From Tetragonia tetragonoides (Eukaryota; Streptophyta; Magnoliopsida; Caryophyllales; Aizoaceae): a stretch of 64,000 nucleotides of DNA. The position numbers and the translations under genes were made by a program. The stretch covers positions 37,098,501-37,162,500 of the forward strand of contig CM076143.1 of the NCBI GenBank assembly GCA_038025085.1, given 5' to 3'. Below are positions 11,146 to 23,200 of this stretch, piece by piece. The notes beneath the pieces are model-generated. The model was not told the origin of the DNA and searched no databases. It saw only the letters and a list, made by a program, of their open reading frames with translations. Each line of letters opens with the position of its first letter. Positions within the stretch are counted from its first letter, which is position 1.

Positions 11146-11835
11146 GTTTAGTTCTATATCCTAGGACCTATACACTACACCCCTATAGCATTGGTCATGC
11201 AACATTAAGCATTAACCATAGGCCCGTCACCTTATACCATAGACCTTATAGCCTATACCATAGTCTACATTGACATTATGTAGGTTCGACATAATAGACC
11301 CTATAACCTAGACCTTATATACTACACCTCTATTGCATTGACCATTCAACATTAACCGTCAACCATAGCCCCTAAACCTTATACAATAGACCTTATAGCC
11401 TATACCATAGTCTACATCGACATTATCTAGGTTCGACATAATAGACCCTACAACCTAGACTTTATATGCTACACCCCTATTGCATTGGCCATTTAACATT
11501 AACCGTCAACCATAGCCCCTAAACCTTATACTGTATACCTTATAGCCTATACCATAGTCTACATTGACTTTATGTAGGTTCGACATAATAGACCCTATAA
11601 CCTAGACCTTATATACTACACCTTTATTGCATTGGCCATTCAACATTAACCATCAACCATAGCCCCTAAACCTTATACCGTAGACCTTATGGCCTATACC
11701 ATAGTCTACAATGACTTTACGGAGATTCGATATAGTAGGCGCTATACCCTAGACCTTATACACTACACCCTATAGAATTGGCAATTCAACATTAACCATT
11801 GAACTTTAACCAATTATCATAGTCCCTATAAGCTA
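11146..11835 (+). repeat. 147-bp tandem array, about 4.7 units
   Basis: The landmark TAGGTTCGACATAATAGACC begins at 11281, 11428 and 11575, with a diverged copy (AGATTCGATATAGTAG) at 11722: three successive spacings of exactly 147 bp. Each unit also holds ACCATAGTCTACA, CATTCAACATTAACC and CCTAAACCTTATA. A first partial unit starts near 11146 and the last decays by about 11835. The units are rich in CTATA/TATAG and CCTA words. No open frame spans the array. It is a small satellite-like block. Confidence 0.88.
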
Positions 11836-11931
11836 GACTCTACATGTACCCTATATAATGCCAACACAAATTTAACATTAAGACTTTATAATAATTAACA
11901 AATTTTGAGACTTTAAATATTTATTTGAATC

Positions 11932-12070
<139 letters not shown>

Positions 12071-12254
12071 GTAAATTATTATTATTAAAATAATAATGAT
12101 TAACTTAAAGGGCTTCATTCCAATATAATCTGTCATCAAACCCAAAAACATGGCAATAATATGCGTAGGCCCAACGTATCCTATTTAATGGGCTTCAATA
12201 AATAAGGTAAGTTCAGTAAGTATTAAATACACTTATTTCGCTCAAACTCACCAA

Positions 12255-12480
12255 AGACTCATTGTGGCACAATGGTCAAGCGCTTCACTTAGTGCTTGGA
12301 GGTCGCGAGTTCGAGACTTCATGCACCTATTTTTTGTGAAGTCTTAAAATATTTTCAACATTTATGGTTACCTCATGCAAGGTTGAAGGCTTCAAATGAT
12401 CCTTTAATGGTGGGAGCTTCAACCTCCAAAGGATGGGAGCTTCAACCTTCAAAGATTTATGAGATTCCAGCAAATTAATA
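12255..12480 (+). mobile_element. tRNA-derived SINE-like element
   Basis: The head has a pol III A-box-like block (TGGCACAATGGTCAAGCG) followed about 35 bp later by a B-box-like block (GCGAGTTCGAGACTTC), the spacing of a tRNA-derived promoter. Acceptor and T-stem do not pair well, so it is not a functional tRNA. The body contains a small internal duplication, GGGAGCTTCAACCTYCAAAG twice. The 3' end is AT-rich; I could not find a convincing target duplication, so boundaries are approximate. Confidence 0.45.
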
Positions 12481-13031
12481 AAATCATAGCCCTTTTATTA
12501 TTTTGGTTATTATTATTATTATTATTTTCTATTTTCCAATTTTCCACATTTTGAGAACATTAATTTCGTAATTTTCAAAAATGATTTTCGGAAAATGCAA
12601 TTTTTATTTTTTGAAATTTGAATATTGATTTTCGAAAATTCAATACCTATTTTTAATATTGCAGCATATATAATATAAATACTTTTGACCAAATCAAATA
12701 AAAATTACAATCAAGGCTATGATTTCTTGATTCTGAAATGGATGGCTGAGATTGTCCATACTACAATGGTTTGCAAATCCTTCAATAATTGGCAACCGTG
12801 GAAGAATTTTTCAGTGATCAGTACACCCGAAAAGACAAAAACCACAAAAACGAAATAAGAGAACAACCAGCTAAGAAGGAAAAAAGAAAGACAGAGAAAA
12901 TAAAATAGTCTACTAAAACTAGCAACTTACGTAGGAAAGAAAATAAAGGAAAAAACTAGACAATAGATTGTGAATGCAAAACGATTGTAGACTATAGATT
13001 AAAATAAGTGACAAATAAACTAAATAAATAA
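12481..13031. other. Non-coding sequence, probably interior of an old LTR element
   Basis: AT-rich with an ATT microsatellite near 12,508-12,530. It lies on the internal side of a recognisable primer-binding-site relic (13032-13060), so part may be the untranslated leader of a degenerate minus-strand retrotransposon. No coding remains. Confidence 0.3.
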
Positions 13032-13399
13032 CCACCGTTCCTCGACAACGACACCAAAAACTTGATCGGTTAATTATGTGTAGTTTATAACCCTCTAAAT
13101 ACTTGCAAGTGCACAAGATCAATGTAGTACTATTGAGTATAAGGGTGTCGTATCCACAGGAAACGAGTAATTACTATATTCTAATTATCAACCTAAATTA
13201 ATCTAAAGGTAACGAAGTTTGTGATTTTGACTATAAACTATTGCAAATAATACTGAAGGAATTAACTAAAAGCGTAATAGAAACGAACTAGCTAGTAAAT
13301 TGAGTAGGTTCAACCAAAGTAGACTAATACTAGGACTTTGAATCCACCACTAATCTCGTAACAATGAATATATACTTAAACCTGGGATATTTGCAGTTC
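13032..13399 (-). mobile_element. Old LTR-retrotransposon remnant: PBS relic and LTR end
   Basis: The minus strand at about 13,038-13,056 reads TGGTGTCGTTGTCGAGGA. It differs from the tRNA-Asp-type primer-binding site used by many Athila/Tat gypsy elements (TGGCGCCGTTGCCGGGGA) at four positions, all transitions of the C-to-T or G-to-A kind. On the plus side the sequence from about 13,063 has typical LTR content (TGCAAGTGCACAAG, GTGTCGTATCCACAGG). It is cut at 13399 by Tekay-1 and resumes at 28574. Lineage is inferred. Confidence 0.45.
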
Positions 13400-15306
13400 T
13401 TTTACACCCCCGAATTTACAACGATTTCCTGGGAACTATCGACGTCATTAGACATGACTCGACACCACTGAACCATCCCAAACCCGAAGGTAGTTACTGC
13501 AATATTCATCACTAAGGAGTAAATGCTAAGTAGAAAGAAAAACTAGGTATCAAAGGAAGCATCTAAACAAACTAAACATTAATATCAAAGTTGTCTATCA
13601 GTGAACTTAAGTCCATTAAAGTATTATTATTACAACTTTGCCTTCAAGGGCACAAACCAAAAATCCCAATAATCCAAAGTAACCAATAATTCTAAAGAAA
13701 CAGCCCACATTTAAACTTCAAGCTATCCGATCTCACTCAGCTACACCTGCACTTTGGTTTCCGTGACGAAACAAGTTACAGAAGAAAAGAGAAGAAACAA
13801 AAGAAAACAAAAATCAGTTAAACTGAATAAACGTCATCTATACCCAGTAAAACCACTTTCGCAAACCTTACCTGGGTTTTAGAAGAATCATTGAAATTCA
13901 TTTGCATGCACAAGTAGTCATACAATCAAGCACACGAATACTCAATATATAATTACATGCAATTCTTGCTGTAGTGATCATTCGAACACAATTAGACAAA
14001 CCATCTTGATTAGAGTAATAAGAGAGCGAATAGAACAACGATTTCCCATACTGTTCATAGATAGATATAGACATGCCATGGACTTACTTTAGTGTATACT
14101 CACACTACCTCTAACATAATAATCGATATGTAGAGAATTAAACGATGGGGAATGATCCGTCCCGAACACACTACGAGGTGTCCATAATAAGTAATTTGGA
14201 AATCACGCATCCCTAGACTACATCAATTAGATGAGTCTCGGTTGCTCAACTACTCCTAGGGATCCATTTGGAGTCTTATTCTCATTTACGATTCAATTCA
14301 CATATTTGCATTGATTGACCTAGTGGCACAACGAGACCACGACATACTACTTCATTTCATGCTCATGATAATGAATAATAATAATAACGATAATGACATA
14401 AAGGCATATTAACAATAGTCATGCTTCATATATGTCTAATGGAATTTCGGCAGCAATTCGGCAGTAAATGATGATATCCAAAAATTACACTTTCACAAGT
14501 AACATCAAGATATAATAGGTGCTCATTAGCACTCAATAATAACCCATTCCAATTAGCATATATATATTATCATAATAATATTAGAAATTCAACATCGCCA
14601 TACATGCTCAATAATTAGCATATGAACTAATTAATCAACGAAACTTCATAAACTTATCATACTCAATATAATTCATATTTACAGCGAAGAATATATTTCT
14701 AATTCTCATAATTAGCAACGATATAGTTTAATCATGCTTCACATATTAAATCCACAATAATTTATCAATTAGCACATAACACATCAAAATAGTTTTGATG
14801 AGGCTTTGGAAAGAAGTAGGAAAAATCTCTTACCTAACAAACGCTCACTACACAGTAGGTAACCTTGCTAATCACAACCCGATCACGCTTGTCCGTTTGG
14901 TCCTAATTAAAAATAATTACCAAGACATAATTAGTAGATACGAAAATCCAAATAGTACTGAAACTGTAAACTAATATTTTTATTAAATTTCTTGATTTAT
15001 TCCAACCAATCTAGGCTTTTTGAAAGTAAATTTCTTGATTTATTCCAACCAATCTAGGCTTTTAAAAATCCGGATTTGGGCTCCAAACGAGTACTGAAAA
15101 ATAAAAACGATTTTTTCAATACCGAAAGATACGAAATTAATTAAAACAAAATTATTAAACGAAACCCTAATCGGTTTTTTGAGTCTAGGCCGTGATACAC
15201 CAAGCATGGGGACCCACTATCTAGCCCATCACCAAGACCACCACCCACCGACCACCGTGGTCGGCAGTGGCTCGCCGGAGCACCGGCGACGGAGGAGAGA
15301 GAGAGC

Positions 15307-15360
<54 letters not shown>

Positions 15361-16068
15361 TCGCGAGAGAGAGAGAGCGACTGAGAGGGGGAGGAGTGAC
15401 GGGGAGGACCCCGCCATGTCGGCCACTCGCCGGCGACCACCCAGGCGCGGCCAGGTGGCGCGACGGTGGCGCGACAGTCGCGGCTTAGCAAAATAGGGGA
15501 GGGGGAAAACAGAGCATGGAGAGAGAGAGAGAGAAGGGAAAAGAGAGAGAAAGGAAGAGAGAGGAGAGAAGCTCACCGACAGGGCTTCTTCGGCGACGTG
15601 CGGCGGCAGCAAGGGAGGAGAGAGTGAGTGCGTGTGTGCGTGAGGCCGAGAGAGAAAGAATACAGAGAGTGAGTGTGCCGAGAGGGAGAGAGAGAATTGT
15701 AAGGTTTTTGGCTCAGTTTTTGTAAACTGATCAATTGGCCCATCTCCTAGTTTATATAGGTGCCTAGTCAATGAAAGTCAAAACCTACTAGGCCTAAGAT
15801 TAATTTTCTGATTTAATTGTTAATTAAATACAATTAAAACTAATTAAAACAATATGAATATATCTTATTCATATACAAAACTATTTTAATTAAATCCCTC
15901 AATTTGATAATTATAAATCCCGAAATTCCCATAATAATAATTAATATTATTATCACTTAATTTGAGTAAATCGAATCGTTTAATAAATATACGATTTAAA
16001 TCTTCGAAACTATTTATAAAAGAATTATAAATCAATATTATAATTATATAAAATATTAGGGTATCACA
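13400..16068 (-). repeat. Tekay-1 3' LTR
   Basis: 2,669 bp; the plus strand begins TTTTACACCCCCG (changed from TGTAACACCCCCG) and ends GGTATCACA, so on the coding strand the LTR is TGTGATACC...GTTACA. It contains a long GA microsatellite (about 15,296-15,354) and a 40-bp tandem duplication near 14,990-15,065 (TTTCTTGATTTATTCCAACC twice) that the other LTR lacks. It is 177 bp longer than the 5' LTR. GA runs here create large false Arg-Glu and Ser-Leu frames. Confidence 0.9.
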
Positions 16069-16104
16069 TTCTACCCTCCTTAAAAGAAGTTTCGTCCCGA
16101 AACT
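16069..16104 (-). promoter_or_regulatory. Tekay-1 polypurine tract with upstream hairpin
   Basis: On the minus strand AAGGAGGGTAGAA lies directly before the LTR start TGTGATACC, the position of a plus-strand primer. Just upstream is AGTTTCGGGACGAAACT (16088-16104), a perfect stem with a 3-nt loop. A second copy of hairpin plus purine tract sits about 230 bp further upstream (16293-16336). Confidence 0.75.
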
Positions 16105-16334
16105 TGAAACATGAAGTAATCACTTCTCAACGACGGAGCGAGTTTACCCATACGAAGGTATAAAACGATTTTAGGACTACGACAATGCAATGCGTGTACT
16201 CCGGTTGTGATCTAAGTCGATTAGCAATGCAGCATGCAATGCTAGAACATACAACTTGTGTAAAGCGGTAAACAAAACACGAAATTACTAGGTGTGACAT
16301 TATACCCTCCTTAAAAAGGGTTTCGTCCCGAAAC
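16105..16334. other. Tekay-1 3' untranslated segment with duplicated hairpin/PPT
   Basis: Non-coding sequence between the chromodomain stop and the PPT. It contains a second hairpin-plus-purine module at 16293-16336, followed on the minus strand by TGTCACACC, which resembles an LTR start. Confidence 0.6.
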
Positions 16335-19300
16335 TCAAGTGGAATTAGTACCTTCGATAAAGAGTTCTGGGTACTTCTCGCGCATCATGGATTCAGCTTC
16401 CCATGTTGCCTTTTCTTGACCATGACGGGACCAAATAACTTTCACAATCGGAATAGTCTTTATACGAGTCGAGCGCTCTTTGCGGTCGGTGATCATGATT
16501 CGACGTTCTTTAAACGTCAAACTCTCATCAAGTTCGATCGTTTCAGGTTGAACGATATAAGTTGGATCATGTACGTATCACTTCAGCTAAGAGACGTGAA
16601 AGACATTGTGGACCTTTTCAAGTTCCACAGGCAAGGATAAACGATAAGCAACCTCGCCAATCCTTTCTAGGATCTCGTAAGGTCCAATGTAATGAGGACT
16701 CAATTTCCCTTTACGACCAAAGCGCATAACACCCTTGGTAGGAGATACTCGCAAAAGTATCTTGCTTCCCACCTCAAATTCTTCAGGTCGACGACCTCTA
16801 TCTGCATACGGTTTCTGGCGATCTTGTGCACTTCATATCTTTGTTTAAATCACCTTCACAATGTCGACAGTCTGCTGGATCATGTCAGGACCCAAAACTG
16901 CAGTCTCATTAATGTCGTTCCAACATACAGGCGATCTACACTTCCTACCATACAAGGCTTCATATGGTGCTCGATCGATGCTCGAATGATAGCAATTGTT
17001 GTAAGAAAATTCGATCAACGGAATGTGCATGTCCCACGAACCTTGATATTCGATGGCACACGCTCGAAACATATCCTCCAGAGTCTGGATTGTTCGTTTT
17101 GTCTGGCCATCTGTCGTAGGATGAAAAGCGGTACTAAACTTCAATTTGCTTCCAAAAGCTTCTTGTAATTTCTGCCAGAAGTGAGAGAGAAATATCGAGT
17201 CTCTATCAGAAACAATATCTTCAGGTACACCATGAAGTCTCATGACCTCCTTGACGTACGCGTCAGCCAGCTTCTCCATTTCTCAAGTGTCATGCATATG
17301 GATGAATCTCGCGACTTTTGTCAAACGATCTACTACTACCCGAATGGCGTTCTTCTTCTTTTGTGTCAAAGGGAAACCCATGACAAAATTCATAGAAATC
17401 AAATTCCATTTTCAAGTTGGAACTTCCAGCGATTGTACAATTCCACCCGGTCTCTTGTGCTCAATCTTGAGTTTCTAACATGTCAAACACTTCGCTACAA
17501 ACTCAGCGACTTCTTATTTCATTCCCTTCCACCAGAACACTTGGCGAAGATCTTTGTAAAGCTTGTCTCCACTAGGATGTACAGAATACGGCGTATTATG
17601 AGCTTCACCCAGAATCTGACTTTTGATAACTAGGTCATTTGGTACACAGACACGTTCGCGGAACCTCAAAATTCCATCTTGGCCCAAAGTGAAGTCCTCG
17701 GACCTACCCTCGTCTTTGTGGTTTAGAATCCGCTGAAGATCTTCATCACCACTCTGACTATCTTTGATCTCCTCTAGCAATGTTGGTCGAACAGTCATAC
17801 GTGCTAAGGTACACTGAACGTCACCTTGAAACACAATTTCCACCTCGAGACTTTGCAAGTCACGTATGATCTCCTTTGGAAGCACTAAAGCGATATTTAA
17901 CGTATGACGAGTCTTCCTACTCAAAGCGTCAGCGACTATGTTCGCTTTACCCTCATGGTACTGGATATCAATGTCGTACTCCGTCAGAAGTTCTAGCCAT
18001 CTCCTTTGGCGTATGTTCAACTCTTTCTGTGTGAAGATATACTTGAGACTCTTGTGATCAGTGAACATCTTGACTGCAGAACCATACAAGTAGTGTCGCC
18101 AAATCTTCAATGAGAATACGACAGCAGCAAGTTCCAGATCGTGCGTAGGATAGTTATCCTCATGCTTCTTCAATTGTCATGAGGCGTAAGCTACGACCTT
18201 TCCATGTTGCATCAAAACACATCCTAAGCCATGCTTAGACGCGTCACTGTAGACCTCATATACTTTTGTTCCTGATGGCAATGTCAAAATAGGTGCTCTT
18301 GTAAGACGTTTCTTCAACTCTTGGAAAGCAGTCTCACACTTGTCAGACCATACAAACTTTGTCGTTTTCTTCATCAAGTTTGTGATTGGCTGCACAATCT
18401 TTGAAAAGCCTTCTACAAATCGTCTATAGTATCCAGCAAGTCCAAGAAAACTACGAACTTTGGTCACTGTCGTTGGACTTGGCCAATCTGTAACAGCTTG
18501 AATCTTCTCTGGATCTATGGTCACTCCATCCTTAGACACCACGTGTCCTAAGAAAGATACCATGTCTAACCAAAACTCACACTTATTCAACTTTGTGTAA
18601 AGTTGATGTCTTCGCAAAATCTCCAAGACAGTACGTAAATGTTGCTCATGCTCCTTGGCGTTCTTCGAGTAAACCAGAATATCATCGATAAAGACTACAA
18701 TGAACTGGTCTAGGTAAGGCTGGAACGTACGGTTCATCAAGCCCATAAACTTCGCAGGCGCATTCGTCAACCCAAAAGGCATCACAGTGAACTCGTAGTG
18801 CCCATACCTTGTCCTAAACGCTGTCTTCGCAATATTAGGCTCGGAAATCCTCAACTAATGGTATCCTGATCGTAGGTCTATCTTTGAGAAAATAGACGCA
18901 CCACGCAGTTGGTCAAACAGATCGTCAATTCTGGGAAGTGGGTACCGATTCTTGATCGTGATCTTGTTCAACTCGCGGTAGTCACTGCACAGTCTCATAC
19001 TACCATCCTTCTTCCGCACAAACAAAACAGGAGCATCCCAAGGCGATGCACTCGGACGTATGTATCCCTTTTCCAACAAATCCTCAAGTTGTGTTTTCAG
19101 TTCCTTCATCTTAGCAGGTGCCATACAGTACGGTGCTTTCGAAATTGGTGCAGAACCTGGAGCAAGGTCGATCGTAAATTCGATAATGCGTTGTGGAGGC
19201 ATTCGGGGAATCTCTTCGGGAAAAACGTCAACGTACTCAGAAACTACAGGAATAGGCTGCGGAGCTTCCATCTCGCGACTCGTATCCACCACATGACATA

Positions 19301-19466
19301 GGTAAATCGCTTCACCCTTAGTCACGCACTCTTTAACTTTCATTGTTGCCATCACCTTCAGCTTAGGCTTGACCACAACTCCTCGATAAGAAATTCTCTT
19401 ACCTTTAGGTCCTCGCAAAGAAACGCGTTGTTCGAAGCACTCTATCTTAGCCCTATACTTGTACAA
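16335..19466 (-). pseudogene. Tekay-1 pol: RT, RNase H, integrase, chromodomain (broken)
   Basis: In coding order from 19466: linker [19 protein letters not shown], then RT with [20 protein letters not shown] and the catalytic FIDDILVYS (about 18,680), thumb/connection [20 protein letters not shown], RNase H with DASKHGLG and [11 protein letters not shown], integrase zinc region (HNTPYSVHP...), core with IVSDRDSIF and IDRAPYEALYGRKCRSPVCW, GPY/F module YIGPYEILERIGEVAYRL, and a chromodomain-like end PIVKVIWSRHGQEKATWEAE finishing at 16335. A stop interrupts RT at about 18,855, another lies before RNase H at about 18,176, and the integrase core is shifted near 17,280-17,520. The enzyme set copies and integrates the element; this copy is dead. 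Confidence 0.9.
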
Positions 19467-20200
19467 CTAATTCATTCCCAAAATAACGTCAAATCACCCA
19501 ATTCGAACTGAATCAAGTCTGCAGGTAGCTCGGAACCAGCGATCTTAATTGAACACTTCTCGTACAATGAATTACAATTTACATTCACCCCATTAGGCAT
19601 CGTAATGTTCACCCTATACACTGAACTAGGTTCTAGGCCTATCTTAGATGCAAAGTTCTTAGAAAGAAAAGAATGCGATGCACCACTATCAAACAAAACA
19701 AAAGCGGGAAAAGAATTAACAAGAAAAGTACCAGCGATCACGTTCGGGTTTGCTTCTGCCTCATTACGATTCATCACAAAAATTCTGCCATTAACCCCTC
19801 TATTGTTGTTGTTGTTTGGCGCGGGATTAGCAGTAGCAGGAGCTTGAACCTGGTTGTTCACAGCAGGAGCAACATTGTTGCGGTTGTTGTTGTTGTTGTA
19901 ACCCCCGTTTCCACGGTAGTTACCACCATTACCACGATAGCCATTGTTATTCCCACCACGATTGTAGTTGTTATCGCGGTTCTTCCCATTACCATTTCTA
20001 CCTCGGCTCCAACATTCAGAAGTTTTGTGACCCGGCTTGTTGCATTCATAGCAGTGCAACACATCACCTCGACAATTCTTACCAGCATGCGTCTTGTTAC
20101 AGCGAGTACAAGGCGTATTCCTTCTAGCCATTTTCGTAGCTCGATGACTATTCGAGTCACGATTTCTATTCGCATTGTGGTTCTGACCACCTTGGTAGTT
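19467..20200 (-). pseudogene. Tekay-1 gag C-terminus (zinc knuckle) and protease
   Basis: Continues gag on the far side of the CACTA insertion. It has a CCHC knuckle [14 protein letters not shown] (20012-20053), preceded by a cysteine-rich block CTRCNKTHAGKNC, an Asn/Gly-rich spacer, and the aspartic protease motif VLFDSGASHSFLS with its aspartate at about 19,690. The frame shifts after LIQFELGD at about 19,490 and meets a stop before the RT region. The knuckle packages the element RNA; the protease cuts the polyprotein. Confidence 0.88.
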
Positions 20201-20690
20201 AACTACTAGAAAACGCGTAGGTTCTCGACGTTTCGCGTAGCGTCGAGCGTGAGATTCTTATACGCGTCAATTCTCGACGCTTTTTCGCATCAAGATGTGT
20301 TCTCGACATTAAAAAGCGTTGAGAAACCAATTTTCTGAAGCGGCCCAGTTTTAATTTCCCCAGCGTGGCCCACATTCTCGGTTCAAGCTCGCGATAGTTC
20401 TAGAATAAAACTGCAAACAAAAAAAAAACAGAAAAAGAAGGAAAAAGAAATCAAAAACCTAACACACGTTCTGCCCCTCTCTCTCTCCCTCCGCCTGTTG
20501 TCTCCTCCCTCTCCATCTTCTCTATGAAACAATGGGGTCAAGAATTGCAAGAATCTCTCTTCTCCCATCAGAGATTTGTATGTGTGCTAGAGCCCTCATC
20601 GTCTTTGGCTTGGTTTTTGCTTTTCTTCTTCGTTACCGAGAGAGAGAAACACAAAAAGAGGCAGAAAGAAGACAGAAATACTATCACTCA

Positions 20691-21019
20691 ATGGATCTCG
20701 GTAGCAAGCTCCTCGTCGACTCTCAACGAACTCAGTAAGGTCGAATTCCCCCCTTCTCTCTTTCTCTGATATTCTACACCTAGGGCTTCAGTACTTGTAT
20801 AGATTGATGTTTAGGAACTAATCCTAGCTGACGAGTTTGTGAATGAATGCTTTTATTGAGGAATATTGTTGATTACATTGAAGTAATTGAACTAAAGATC
20901 CAGTTTTTATAGTTTGTGACTCAAATTGAATTTTATGATACAGGTACCTATATCTGACAGGAAATCTATAATTGGTGTCAAGTTTAAGGATGGAATCCTC
21001 ATTGCTGCTGATATGGGAG
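20691..21019 (+). pseudogene. PBG1: Captured 5' fragment of 20S proteasome subunit beta type-4 (PBG1)
   Basis: Exon 1 (20691-20734) encodes MDLGSKLLVDSQRT plus the start of a Gln codon, then donor GTAAGG. Exon 2 (20944-21019, after ATACAG) encodes a stretch recognisable as SIIGVKFKDGILIAADMG and ends at a GT donor (GTCCGA). This matches the start of plant PBG1, where SQRT is followed by YPYVTG, then KYKDG and a DMGG. The exon phase joins correctly (CA|G), but exon 2 needs small indels near the TG-S block, so it is broken. The rest of the gene is absent. The sequence upstream (about 20,390-20,690) is probably the captured 5' UTR/promoter. The native gene makes beta7 of the proteasome core. Confidence 0.7.
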
Positions 21020-23200
21020 GTCCGATTTTACAATCTCTCTCAAATTAGTTCTTATTGCTTTGAATTTAGCTGTACCTTTTCTGTTTATGTTTGGGTTTAA
21101 TATCAGTTAATGGTGTTCCCCTTCCACTCAGAAGTCAGAATTGGTTGAATTTATGCTATCTATAAGTTCATTTGGGTCAAGGGTTAGTGGTATGATTGTG
21201 ATTTCAGATTTATGAAGCTTATTGTTATCTCAATCGGCCATCGATTTATTTGATTGACAATGTTCGGCTTATTTCTTTAGTAATTTTGTTGGTTTAAATC
21301 ATTGAAAATACTTCTAAAATGATTTTTATTCGTATAGTTTTGGAATTTAGGTAGTGCTATCTGGTTATAAAGGGCGTGAAAGAGGAGATACCTATTTTTG
21401 TTCTTCCTCTTTTCTTTTTTTCCTTCAGAGTTCATTTATCTGAACTAAATTGTTTCTCAAATGTGCATGTTTTTAGTCTAAAAAGTCATCCTTGCAGGTT
21501 TAGTTTTAGAATTTCAACCAGATGTGTAAGTGTTTATGATTCAGAAACTAGTTGAACTTATTATCCAGAAGATTCGATCTCGTCTCAAAGCCAAATGCAT
21601 GGTAGAATTGCCCAAGTAATTGCATTGTTCAACCTAAAACCTTGGGATTATTTGAAGTGTACAAATTGTTCTTTTGTAGCTGATGGTTCAACCTTGTTCT
21701 CCTATGATTGCAAGATCTAAAGATTGTGTTCAGAGTCTGATATGTTTTAGTGATCTGTCTGCATTATGTCAAAATTTTTAATGCTGAATTACCAAGAACA
21801 GTCAGATAAGCACATATATATGTACTTGTGTAGGTTGAACTCATAGCTACACTTTTGAACCAGGAATAAGTAGCACTGACCTAGTTACGGACAACAAAAA
21901 GCATTTCCTCATATTTCTTTAGTAGCACATAGTCGAAAACCACTGAAAGCATTCACACCACCAGTTGCAAGTTTGGGTTGTTGCATGACCAGTGTGTTGT
22001 GGTTTTTAGACTCTCTTCTCTTCAAATTTTCTAGGTTTGTTAATGAGAGCTATTCGTACTGATACATAATCTGTCAAGTATATTGTGTTATTGCATTGTT
22101 GAGCTGTTGAGCTGTTGTTGAGTTTGTGTCTGGGGCAAGTTGTCGTCATTCCGAAATTTTGGACTGTCATTTGGTATTTTGAACTATTGACATATTGTTT
22201 GTGTTGAAGTGTAGTTATTGTAGTTTTGAGATCAAACATTGGTGCCCTCAATACAGAGCACTTGTTGCCCCTGATTCCATAGCTTATGATGTTAGTTGTT
22301 GCATTATTATGTTACTATAAATAGTTAGATTTGTACTTTTTTGTCTTTTGTGTTTGGAATTTGGATTGCAATGCATAGCCTGTTGGCTACTGAAAAAAGC
22401 CTTTTACTTGTCTGTTTTGCCACTTGTTATGATAGGATTGACATAAACAGATGTGCAAGCAATTGAAGATAGGCAATTTTCAGTTCAATAGCAGAAGGTA
22501 GCAGCCATCGTTCGTTTTAGGTATTGTTTGCCTTTTTCTTTTATTCTTTGGTTTCGTTCACACGACGAGCAAGTATGAAGCAAATGAGGTAGTTCGATCC
22601 TCCTTTATTCAAAACAATTCATGTAATAAATCTTCTATAATTGATGAGAAGTTGAACATATATCAAGGTACATGTAATGTTGCTATGTGTTGTGTAACAA
22701 GGATCAATTTACTTGTTTCTTTAGGTGGTAATCTTATGATCCATTGTGTGCTGCATGGTTAACTTTTTTTGAGGGTATAGTAGTTCATTTTTTTAAGTTT
22801 ACCTTGTGTTCTTTTTAGATTGATTGGTGAGTAGAAACTCATTGTGATTTATTTTTGTATATGCAGGTACTTGAACGCCATCCAAGTGTCATGATAACAA
22901 GCAACGGATAGAGCATATACGAATGTCTCTTTAGACACAACTTAGTTATTAATTCTAGTTGAAGTTGTATTTTGACTAATAAATAGATTTTGGGGTTGTT
23001 TGCCTTTGTTTCTTGATATGAAAGTGAGGAATTCTAATGGAAATATCACAATGTACAGTATTAATTTTGATATATAATTTCAAGTTCCACTATTTACTTT
23101 GCCACATCTTCTGTTATATTTTTATCTTATATTTGTGAGTTTATAGTACAAAATAACAATAACAACGTGCACTATTAAGTTAATATAGAAAATAAAAACA
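21020..23200. other. CACTA interior, non-coding
   Basis: AT-rich sequence that looks like intron and 3' flank. No transposase motif and no further proteasome exon could be recognised. It may include additional captured intron sequence from the PBG1 locus. Confidence 0.4.

Noticed and set aside
11146..11835. CRISPR-like spaced repeats
   Set aside because: Units are contiguous 147-bp tandem repeats in a eukaryotic genome without short repeat/spacer alternation.
12262..12325. tRNA gene candidate
   Set aside because: A- and B-box spacing is tRNA-like, but acceptor and T stems do not pair; better explained as a SINE head.
15141..15771. Large overlapping frames on both strands with Arg-Glu and Ser-Leu runs (also 27781-28383, 35423-35974, 45547-46253)
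   Set aside because: They are read from GA/TC microsatellites and GC-rich LTR sequence; all lie inside Tekay LTRs.
19605..20209. Antisense frames across gag/protease (and similar in 40833-41114, 25297-25941, 41483-41987)
   Set aside because: Shadows of the minus-strand retrotransposon coding frames; no own motifs.
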